Shown piece by piece: positions 1-6,050 of a stretch of 6,050 nucleotides of DNA (position 1 is the stretch's first letter; the number at the start of each line of letters is the position of its first letter). The notes beneath the pieces are model-generated. The model was not told the DNA's origin. It saw only the letters and a program-made list of their open reading frames with translations, and ran no database searches. A program made the translations under genes and the position numbers. This stretch comes from Chloroflexaceae bacterium (GTDB lineage: Bacteria > Chloroflexota > Chloroflexia > Chloroflexales > Chloroflexaceae), in the NCBI GenBank assembly GCA_026417815.1, contig JAOACN010000281.1:1-6050 (forward strand), in the 5' to 3' direction.

Positions 1-154
1 CGCCTGCCCCTGACTACGCCCAACCTGTGCCGATGGATGCGGGCATAGTACGCGACGGCACGAAGAATGGAAGTATCAGGCCGGCGACGCGTCGTTAAGG
101 TGGGTTAACCCAGGGGGCGACCGGATTGCCCCGGGCCCTGGTCTGTCGGGGAAC

Positions 155-188
155 CCAGGTGGTGCACGTTCCAGGTTGCACCACCTGG
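155..188. repeat. Perfect 12-bp inverted repeat (hairpin)
   Basis: CCAGGTGGTGCA at 155-166 is the exact reverse complement of TGCACCACCTGG at 177-188, with a 10-base loop between them. The loop itself carries another CCAGGT (171-176). There is no T-tract on either side, so it is not a classical intrinsic terminator. It could be a second 3' structure of the minus-strand peptidase transcript or a dispersed palindromic element. Confidence 0.7.
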
Positions 189-249
189 ATGGTTGCAGCA
201 GCGGGGACCACCACTGCGTCTGAGCTTCGTTGCCGGGTCGCGTTCGTTG

Positions 250-282
250 GGCCGAAGCACTGGCTGCGCCAATGCTTCGGCC
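250..282 (-). terminator. Strong hairpin downstream of the peptidase gene, possible terminator
   Basis: The arms 250-263 and 269-282 form a 14-bp stem with a single mismatch (260/272) and a five-base loop. It begins about 41 bases beyond the stop codon of the minus-strand peptidase, where a transcription end would be expected. No run of T follows it on the minus strand, so it may instead be an RNA-stabilising 3' hairpin or a weak U-less terminator. The structure is seen directly in the sequence; the terminator role is inference. Confidence 0.4.
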
Positions 283-323
283 TTGCCGGGCGAGGGCCTG
301 CCCATCACACGCACTCGGTAGGA

Positions 324-2387
324 TTACTCTATTTCCAGCGCATACGTAGCGCGTTCAGTGGTGTGCGGCGTCGCCGCGAGGATCGCCAGGACGCCCCGCT
401 CGCCTGGGGCGAGACTGGCCCGGGCCGCGCCGGTTTCGTCCACGGGCAATGTTTCGACCGTGGTGCGGCCATTGGCGGTACGCACCAGGCGCAGCTCCCA
501 GTACTGCGGCAGCACCCCATCGGTGCGCACGAAGCCCTCGGCCTGCCAGCCGCCGTCGCCGCTCTCCACATCGTCGGCGTAGCCCAGTTCGGGAATGCGG
601 ATGTCGTCAATCAGCATCCCCGGCGCATTGAAGCCCTGGTCGTTGATCTGCCAGAAGCGCAGGAGAACGGGCCGGCCCGCGTATGGCGTCAGATCAATCG
701 TCTCCTCGACCCAGACGCCACGCGCGCCGTCCTCGAGCTTCGCCCCCGCCGCGCCGCTCACTCCCGTGATCCCGTGACCGTAATTCATCCCCTGCGGATC
801 GTTCGTAGTGGTGAGCGAACCGGGCAGGGTTTCCCAGGTCCGACCACCGTCGGTGGAAACGCTGACGAAGGCGTAGTCGTAGTCATTCTCGATCTCGTAC
901 CAGGTGGCAAACCGCAGCGTGGCGCGCTTGAGACCGCTCAGATCGAAGGCGCGCGTGAGCGTGGCGTAGCTATCATCGCTGCGCCCGCTCCACCAGCTCA
1001 CCCCACGGGCCGGCTCGCTGGCGACACCCACGCTGGTCGCGCCCCGAAAACGCACCTCGCGCGTCCCTGCGGGCAGGGCGTAGTAATCCGCGCCAAACTG
1101 TGCGACCGTATCGTTCTGGAACGGCCCCCTGGCCGGAACGGGCTGCACGGTGAAGGGCAGCAATTGCGGCAACTCGTGGCCGGTGGCGTAGGTGTAGCGG
1201 CCATCACCCACCGCCGGGTCGTCAATCAGGTTCGCCACCGCCCAGTCGGCGACGAGGGCGCTGAAGCTGGTAATGTCGGGACGGCGGCGCGCCGCAAGCG
1301 CCACGAAGGCCCGCGGGTCATTGCCCGCGTCGGCGCGAATGAGCGGCAGGAGCTGGTCCTCCCCGGCGTACTGGGCATAGATGTAGCGCAGAAAGAGGTG
1401 CGCCGCCCCGTAATGCGCCCCCGACTGCCCAAGCGCCGACGACCAGGCCGTGAGCTGCACGTCCGGCTCGAAGAGGTAAAAGGGCGTGAACCCGTCGCTA
1501 TAGTAGCCGTTCAGATCCTCGGCCAGTTGCGAGGCCCCTTCGTTGAACCAGGTGGGACTGCCCGGCTGCTCGTTCTGATGGATCATGTGCTGAAACTCGT
1601 GCGCCAGTACATCCAGATAACCCTCGTCGGCAAACGAGAGGAGTTGCAGGTTCATGAAGAACATCTCACGCTCGTTGCTGAAGCGGTTCACCTGGCGCGG
1701 CAGCAGGTCCTGCGCCGAGAAGTAGCCGAGCACCTGGCCGCTCGGATCGCTGGCGTTGAGAATGGTGATGCGCCGGTCGCCATCCACGCCCGGTTGCACC
1801 TCCGAGCCAAAAATCTCGCGCGTGCGCGGGTAGATCTCCTGCTCGAAGGTCCGCGCGGCAGCCTCAAGATCGCCCTGGTCGTACGGCAGGCCCTGCTCGA
1901 CGTACATTAGCGCCACGGGGCCGGCGTAGCGCAGTTCGGCCTGGACCTCGAACTGCTCATTGGTGGAAAGATCGCTCACGTAGAAGGAACGTGTATCGCC
2001 GACCCGCTCCTCCAGGGGGGTGGTGCGGCTCACGGTCGGGCAGGCCTGCGGCTCGGCGCGGCAGGCGCCCAGGGCGCGGGCGAGCGCCACCGGGTCACGG
2101 GGCATGCGCCTGGACGCATCGAGGGCCGCGAGAGGATCGTCTGGCGGCGCAGGGGTAGCGGGGGCGGTGGGGGCGGCGGGGACGAGGGTTGGGCGCGGCG
2201 CGGCCCCGCCGATGGGTATGGGACTGGGGTCAAGGGTCGCTGGCGTGGGAATGGCCGGCGCCGGACGCGCCGCAACCGTGGCGGGGGGCGTCGGCGAGGG
2301 CGACGGGGGCGGGTCAGCCGTATTGAACGGGGCGCATGCGGCCAGGATCAGCGCCAGCAGGCCAGGGAGCACCATGCGTTTCTTCAT
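324..2387 (-). CDS. Secreted lipoprotein zinc metallopeptidase, immune inhibitor A-like
   Basis: The predicted product is a 687-residue exported protease anchored in the membrane by lipid. It starts MKKRMVLPGLLALILAAC, a lipoprotein signal with lipobox LAAC and acceptor Cys18. A Pro/Ala/Thr-rich linker (about 22-85) would hold the catalytic part away from the membrane. The peptidase region carries HEFQH (263-267, metal ligands His263 and His267, catalytic Glu264). WFNEG follows, with Glu283 as the likely third zinc ligand (gluzincin pattern). Around 475-600 a module with NDYDYAFVSVSTDGGRTW and GMLIDDIRI matches the InhA MAM-like domain, and DDVESGDGGW (about 604) matches the next InhA module. 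The ATG at 2387 is preferred over an in-frame TTG at 2423 because it opens directly on the signal peptide. No good Shine-Dalgarno precedes it. Substrate is unknown. The HEFQHMIH motif also resembles M30-type peptidases, so the exact clan family is uncertain. The gene is divergent from its neighbour. Confidence 0.88.
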   Translation of the reverse strand: MKKRMVLPGLLALILAACAPFNTADPPPSPSPTPPATVAARPAPAIPTPATLDPSPIPIGGAAPRPTLVPAAPTAPATPAPPDDPLAALDASRRMPRDPVALARALGACRAEPQACPTVSRTTPLEERVGDTRSFYVSDLSTNEQFEVQAELRYAGPVALMYVEQGLPYDQGDLEAAARTFEQEIYPRTREIFGSEVQPGVDGDRRITILNASDPSGQVLGYFSAQDLLPRQVNRFSNEREMFFMNLQLLSFADEGYLDVLAHEFQHMIHQNEQPGSPTWFNEGASQLAEDLNGYYSDGFTPFYLFEPDVQLTAWSSALGQSGAHYGAAHLFLRYIYAQYAGEDQLLPLIRADAGNDPRAFVALAARRRPDITSFSALVADWAVANLIDDPAVGDGRYTYATGHELPQLLPFTVQPVPARGPFQNDTVAQFGADYYALPAGTREVRFRGATSVGVASEPARGVSWWSGRSDDSYATLTRAFDLSGLKRATLRFATWYEIENDYDYAFVSVSTDGGRTWETLPGSLTTTNDPQGMNYGHGITGVSGAAGAKLEDGARGVWVEETIDLTPYAGRPVLLRFWQINDQGFNAPGMLIDDIRIPELGYADDVESGDGGWQAEGFVRTDGVLPQYWELRLVRTANGRTTVETLPVDETGAARASLAPGERGVLAILAATPHTTERATYALEIE

Positions 2388-2393
2388 ACCGCC

Positions 2394-2423
2394 ATTGTAC
2401 CGCCGGGCGATCGGCGGGCGCAA
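2394..2423 (-). promoter_or_regulatory. Candidate promoter of the peptidase gene, possibly leaderless
   Basis: Reading the minus strand, TTGCGC (2423-2418) is followed after 18 bases by TACAAT (2399-2394), a five-of-six match to the sigma-70 -10 box. Only GGCGGT lies between that box and the ATG at 2387, so transcription would begin at or within a base or two of the start codon. This agrees with the lack of a clear ribosome binding site. The -35 box is weak (only TTG conserved). The assignment rests on the -10 match and its spacing. Confidence 0.45.
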
Positions 2424-2535
2424 GGCAAGTGGAGCGAATTACGTTTATAATCATTAGTAAGACTGTGCCCGGCACAGAAGGGTGGGAAGCCCGTCTGGCG
2501 CCTGCGATCCAGATCACTCAATCGTCTGTAAAGTA

Positions 2536-2728
2536 CCTCCCAGCCTCCCCCCTTGGGGAGGCGCCGGGCGCCCTCCCCCGGCGGGGGAGGGTTGGGGAGC
2601 GGGTTTAGAGCCTACCTGAATAACTCCTGCAGGTGGGTGGGGAAACCGGGTTTCCCCGGCCCCTCCCTGATGGGAGGCTGGGAGGGCGTAGCCCTCCCCG
2701 AAAAGGGGTCGGATAACCAGGTTATCCG
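2536..2728. repeat. Cluster of GC-rich hairpins (dispersed palindromic elements)
   Basis: Five compact inverted repeats follow one another. GCCTCCCC/GGGGAGGC (2543-2550/2555-2562) is separated by CCTT. CCCTCCCCC/GGGGGAGGG (2571-2579/2583-2591) has a GGC loop. GGGGAAACC/GGTTTCCCC (2639-2647/2649-2657) is a near-perfect dyad. GGGAGGGC/GCCCTCCC (2680-2687/2691-2698) has a GTA loop and is followed by CGAAAA. CGGATAAC/GTTATCCG (2710-2717/2721-2728) has a CAG loop. A 14-bp perfect inverted repeat (2536-2549 and 2672-2685) brackets most of the cluster. This looks like non-coding repeat material of the REP/palindromic type; whether any hairpin terminates transcription is not shown, as T-tracts are lacking. 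Confidence 0.65.
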
Positions 2729-2751
2729 GACAGGCTCATAGCGAAAGTCTT

Positions 2752-2771
2752 TGTTTACAGGCCAGTAAACA
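2752..2771 (+). promoter_or_regulatory. Operator-like dyad TGTTTAC-N6-GTAAACA before the glycosyltransferase
   Basis: TGTTTAC (2752-2758) and GTAAACA (2765-2771) are perfect seven-base inverted arms around AGGCCA, ending five bases before the GTG start at 2777. Its AT-rich arms stand out from the GC-rich surroundings. It could bind a dimeric repressor. As RNA it could form a hairpin whose loop holds the only AGG near the start, affecting translation. Both readings are inference; no regulator gene is visible in the window. Confidence 0.4.
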
Positions 2772-2776
2772 CGCTC

Positions 2777-3856
2777 GTGGCTCGTATTGCCTTTCTCGAC
2801 TCATGGCTCCAGCAGGTGGCGGAAGGGAGCGGCACGGCAGCAGCGATCGGCGGCCTGGGCCGGGCCCTGCGGGCCATGGGCCATCACGTGACGCGCATCG
2901 CCCCGTTGAAGCCCTGGCCGGCTTCGCTCACCGCGCGTCGCCTACTTTTCAATCTGCAGGTACCGGCCCTGCTCCGCGCCCTGCGCTACGATCTGATCGT
3001 CGGCTTCGATTTAGACGGCTTCCTGGTGGCCGATCGCGCCCCTGCGCCCTACGTGTGCAGCATCAAGGGGGTCATTGCCGAAGAACTGCTCCACGAACGC
3101 GGCGCCGTGCGGCGGCAGCTCTGGGCGCTCTCGCGCCTGGAGCGCGTCAACGCCCGCCGCGCCCCCCTGGTGCTGACGACCAGCGAGTACTGCCGGAGCC
3201 GTATCGGCTACCACTACGGCGTGCCCGCCAGTAAGGTGCGTCTGGCGCCCGAGGGGATTGACCTGCCCTCCTGGCGCCGCCTGCTCGACGCCGCTGGCGA
3301 TCCTGTCCCCGACGGGCGCGTGATCCTCTGCGTGGCCCGGCAGTACCCCCGCAAACGCATCGCCGATTTGCTGCGGGCCTTCACCCGGCTGTGCCGCCCC
3401 TTCCCCGATGCTCGACTGGTGATTATCGGCGATGGCCCCGAACACGCCCGCCTGCGCGCCCTGGCGGCCGAACTGCAGCTCGATGGCGCGGTCACCTTCA
3501 CCGGTGCCCTCCCCGACGATGCCGCCGTGGCCGCCTGGTACCGCCGCGCCAGCATCTTCTGTCTGCCCAGCGTTCAGGAGGGTTTCGGCATCGTCTTCCT
3601 GGAAGCCATGGCCGCCGGCCTGCCGATCGTCGCCACCACCGCCGCCGCCGTGCCCGAAGTGGTCCCGGCGGGTCGGGCCGGGCTGCTCGCGCCCCCCGGC
3701 GACGTAGATGCCCTGGCCGCGGCCCTGGCCGAGTTGCTGGAACGGCCCGCCCTGCGCGCCGCCCTGGGCGCCTACGGGCGCGAGTATGTGGAACGTTACG
3801 ACTGGACGCGCGTCGCCGAACGCTTTTGCGCGGCGGTGAGCGATCAACTGAGGTGA
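2777..3856 (+). CDS. GT4-family (GT-B fold) glycosyltransferase
   Basis: This complete 359-residue protein has the usual length for retaining GT-B glycosyltransferases of family GT4, cytoplasmic or membrane-associated enzymes that move a sugar from a nucleotide-sugar donor to a lipid, polysaccharide or small-molecule acceptor. The N-terminal Rossmann half opens with ARIAFLD and a Gly-rich loop GSGTAAAIGGLGRAL (17-31). The interdomain part carries TSEYCRSRIGYHYGVP (135-150) and APEGID (157-162). The C-terminal half shows VARQYPRKR (186-194, Arg188 and Lys193 as likely phosphate contacts), VIIGDGPE (215-222) and EGFGIVFLE (268-276), the E-x7-E signature of the family. The GTG start is chosen because the typical GT4 N-terminus begins there; no Shine-Dalgarno is evident. 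Donor and acceptor cannot be read from sequence. Flanked on both sides by GGGAGGGC-type hairpins and apparently transcribed alone. The chance that it belongs to another GT-B family is small. Confidence 0.92.
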   Translation: MARIAFLDSWLQQVAEGSGTAAAIGGLGRALRAMGHHVTRIAPLKPWPASLTARRLLFNLQVPALLRALRYDLIVGFDLDGFLVADRAPAPYVCSIKGVIAEELLHERGAVRRQLWALSRLERVNARRAPLVLTTSEYCRSRIGYHYGVPASKVRLAPEGIDLPSWRRLLDAAGDPVPDGRVILCVARQYPRKRIADLLRAFTRLCRPFPDARLVIIGDGPEHARLRALAAELQLDGAVTFTGALPDDAAVAAWYRRASIFCLPSVQEGFGIVFLEAMAAGLPIVATTAAAVPEVVPAGRAGLLAPPGDVDALAAALAELLERPALRAALGAYGREYVERYDWTRVAERFCAAVSDQLR

Positions 3857-3881
3857 AACGCCGCCGGGCGCAGGCGGGTCC

Positions 3882-3898
3882 GGGGGCGCCGCGCCCCC
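3882..3898 (+). repeat. GC hairpin just after the glycosyltransferase stop
   Basis: GGGGGCGC (3882-3889) and GCGCCCCC (3891-3898) form a very GC-rich dyad 25 bases after the TGA at 3854-3856. Folding would leave a loop of a few bases and a six-bp stem. It is positioned like a terminator, but the following bases are CTGTGGG rather than a T-tract, so termination is only possible. Confidence 0.4.
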
Positions 3899-3903
3899 CT
3901 GTG

Positions 3904-4027
3904 GGTGGAGCGGCGCCCGCCGGGAGGGAGCGGGAGGGCTGCGCCCTCCCGGGAAAATTGCTCTCCTCTGGTCGGTGGAGGGGCGCCCGCCAGGGAGGGC
4001 CGGAAGGTCCTGGCCCTCCCGGGAAAA
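3904..4027. repeat. Diverged 70-bp tandem duplication carrying GGGAGGGC hairpins
   Basis: Two units repeat at exactly 70 bases. GGTGGAGCGGCGCCCGCC (3904-3921) recurs at 3974-3991 with one change, and CCCTCCCGGGAAAA (3944-3957) recurs exactly at 4014-4027. Each unit contains a perfect nine-bp hairpin: CGGGAGGGC/GCCCTCCCG (3931-3939/3943-3951, loop TGC) and GGGAGGGCC/GGCCCTCCC (3993-4001/4012-4020, ten-base loop). The unit middles have diverged. The same core, GGGAGGGC hairpin followed by GAAAA, occurs before the glycosyltransferase at 2680-2704. Confidence 0.7.
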
Positions 4028-4049
4028 CCCTTGTTATCTCTCGTGGTTG

Positions 4050-4064
4050 TGCGGCGCAGCCGCA
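4050..4064. repeat. Small hairpin upstream of the prkA promoter
   Basis: TGCGGC (4050-4055) and GCCGCA (4059-4064) form a perfect six-bp stem with loop GCA, 27 bases before the -35 box of the prkA promoter. It may end the upstream repeat cluster or act as a weak structure on read-through RNA. No T-tract is present. Confidence 0.35.
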
Positions 4065-4090
4065 GGAAGCTCTAACGCGACATAAAATCC

Positions 4091-4119
4091 TTGACGGCCA
4101 TCCGTTGCGTTGTTATAAT
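4091..4119 (+). promoter_or_regulatory. Strong sigma-70 promoter for prkA
   Basis: TTGACG (4091-4096, five of six to consensus) is followed after 17 bases by a perfect TATAAT (4114-4119). The bases before it make an extended -10 (TGTTATAAT). An A/T-rich patch (CATAAAAT, 4081-4088) sits just upstream. Transcription is predicted to begin near 4126, giving a 5' leader of about 285 nt before the prkA ATG at 4412. This is the best promoter match in the window and implies that prkA is transcribed independently of the glycosyltransferase. Confidence 0.8.
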
Positions 4120-4120
4120 G

Positions 4121-4143
4121 CAGGCACCTGATCAATCAGGCAC
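4121..4143 (+). promoter_or_regulatory. Repeats spanning the predicted prkA transcription start
   Basis: CAGGCAC occurs at 4121-4127 and again at 4137-4143, 16 bases apart. Between and overlapping them CCTGAT (4127-4132) and ATCAGG (4135-4140) form an inverted repeat with a two-base centre. A dyad at the start site is a typical place for a repressor to bind, and it would also put a small hairpin at the 5' end of the RNA. No regulator can be named from sequence. Confidence 0.4.
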
Positions 4144-4169
4144 TCCTCACGAAGACTCCCAGAGATCCA

Positions 4170-4258
4170 AAGCTGTATAGTGGTCGCAAGGGGAGAGGCA
4201 GTCCTGGCGTCGCCTCTGGCAACCGCTATACGCGGCCCACACGATACCACCACAGCTT
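4170..4258 (+). other. Candidate structured 5' leader of prkA mRNA
   Basis: Three nested pairings fold this part of the leader. AAGCTGT (4170-4176) pairs with ACAGCTT (4252-4258). GTATAGTGGT (4175-4184) pairs with ACCGCTATAC (4222-4231) with one G-U pair. AGAGGC (4194-4199) pairs with GCCTCT (4212-4217) around a 12-base loop. The outer and middle stems share 4175-4176, so they partly compete, which could allow alternative folds. The span is not a tRNA, as there is no T-arm or anticodon arrangement, and I do not recognise a known riboswitch class. Confidence 0.4.
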
Positions 4259-4323
4259 GAGATCGCACACCTGCACATTAGCAACACTGCCCGCCGGCCA
4301 GCGCCCGCTACTACGCCAGGCTC

Positions 4324-4365
4324 ATGGCGCGCGCCGCGTGGCAGCTTATCTGCCTGTTCCGCTAG
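4324..4365 (+). CDS. Possible 13-codon upstream ORF in the prkA leader
   Basis: The only ATG in the predicted leader starts a short frame MARAAWQLICLFR ending at TAG (4363-4365), 46 bases before the prkA start. A weak AGG lies close upstream at 4318-4320, too near for good initiation. It has no run of one amino acid as in attenuator leader peptides. It could be a regulatory leader peptide or chance; evidence is limited to position and an intact start and stop. Confidence 0.18.
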   Translation: MARAAWQLICLFR

Positions 4366-4396
4366 CATCGCTCCCGGCCAGGCAACGTCCCGCAGC

Positions 4397-4405
4397 AGGA
4401 GGAAA
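4397..4405 (+). promoter_or_regulatory. Ribosome binding site of prkA
   Basis: AGGAGGAAA is a near-perfect Shine-Dalgarno. The GGAGG core ends nine bases before the ATG at 4412. It decides the start: an in-frame GTG at 4406 lies only three bases from the core and is unlikely to be used. Confidence 0.85.
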
Positions 4406-4411
4406 GTGTCC

Positions 4412-6050
<1,639 letters not shown>

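Larger units (their letters stand above)
1..323. other. Non-coding stretch with inverted repeats; no supported gene
   Basis: No frame here has the codon pattern of the neighbouring genes. A plus-strand frame is open from base 3 to a TAA at 96-98 and could be the last 31 codons of a gene entering from the left. Its low third-position GC and lack of recognisable sequence make this only a possibility. Two short perfect palindromes are present, CGACGCGTCG at 85-94 and TGGGTTAACCCA at 101-112, plus the two larger hairpins listed separately (155-188 and 250-282). The stretch lies downstream of the minus-strand peptidase gene and probably contains its 3' untranslated region. Confidence 0.5.
2388..2776. 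other. Divergent intergenic region, no gene supported
   Basis: This 389-base stretch separates the minus-strand peptidase from the plus-strand glycosyltransferase. It holds the peptidase promoter candidate, an AT-rich patch around 2438-2460 with TATAAT at 2446-2451 (plus) but no matching -35, a small palindrome CTGTGCCCGGCACAG (2463-2477), the hairpin cluster 2536-2728 and the dyad at 2752-2771. Short open frames exist only because of the repeats; none has a ribosome binding site or a recognisable protein. I found no convincing promoter for the glycosyltransferase. Confidence 0.6.
3857..4411 (+). other. Intergenic region between glycosyltransferase and prkA
   Basis: This 555-base stretch divides at about 4080. 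The left half is very GC-rich and made of hairpins and the 70-bp tandem duplication. The right half begins with the AT-richer prkA promoter and continues as the mRNA leader, ending in the ribosome binding site. Apart from the doubtful 13-codon frame at 4324 I see no gene on either strand. Confidence 0.6.

Noticed and set aside
126..1910. 594-codon open frame on the plus strand
   Set aside because: It lies antisense to the peptidase gene, whose signal peptide, zinc motif and InhA domains are clear. The plus-strand translation has no recognisable domain and is rich in Arg, Ala, Gly, Val and His, as expected from the complement of GC-biased codons.
2446..2451. Plus-strand TATAAT as glycosyltransferase promoter
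   Set aside because: No acceptable -35 box 16-18 bases upstream, and it is over 320 bases from the start codon with the hairpin cluster in between.
2536..2728. CRISPR array
   Set aside because: The repeats are inverted hairpins of differing sequence and spacing, not identical direct repeats with unique spacers.
3011..3847. 278-codon open frame on the minus strand
   Set aside because: Antisense shadow of the glycosyltransferase, Gly/Gln/Ala-rich low-information translation.
3391..4131. 246-codon plus-strand frame running past the glycosyltransferase stop
   Set aside because: It overlaps the glycosyltransferase in another frame, is dominated by Arg and Pro, and its 3' part only translates the hairpin repeats.
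4170..4258. Long-variable-arm tRNA (7-bp closing stem, 89 nt)
   Set aside because: No T-arm with TTCG-like loop, no anticodon arm of the right geometry and no CCA context; kept only as a structured leader.

Overview
The window is GC-rich with strongly G/C-ending codons. It holds three genes separated by long intergenic stretches full of GC-rich hairpins. The gene content (an immune-inhibitor-A-like lipoprotein peptidase, a GT4 glycosyltransferase and a PrkA AAA+ protein) and the compositional style fit a high-GC bacterium such as a Chloroflexota phototroph relative (Roseiflexus/Chloroflexus type). That placement is inference from style and gene content, not proof.

Layout: 1-323 has no convincing gene but carries two strong hairpins. 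324-2387 (minus) encodes an exported, lipid-anchored zinc metallopeptidase with an InhA-type C-terminal domain. Its candidate promoter is placed so that the mRNA may be leaderless. 2388-2776 is a divergent intergenic region with a cluster of palindromes and, next to the following start, a TGTTTAC-N6-GTAAACA dyad. 2777-3856 (plus) encodes a complete GT4-family glycosyltransferase with a GTG start. 3857-4411 holds a second palindrome cluster (including a diverged 70-bp tandem duplication), then a near-consensus sigma-70 promoter and a leader of about 285 nt with nested hairpins and a possible 13-codon upstream ORF. 4412 to the right edge (plus) is the first 546 codons of prkA, cut by the window end.

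The three genes do not look like one operon. The peptidase is divergent, and prkA has its own strong promoter about 235 bp after the glycosyltransferase stop. The glycosyltransferase is bracketed on both sides by the same GGGAGGGC-type hairpin family, which may mark intergenic repeat insertions.

I see no clearly undescribed multi-gene system. The parts that ordinary annotation does not explain are the prkA leader and its start-site repeats, the dispersed hairpin family, and the dyad in front of the glycosyltransferase.
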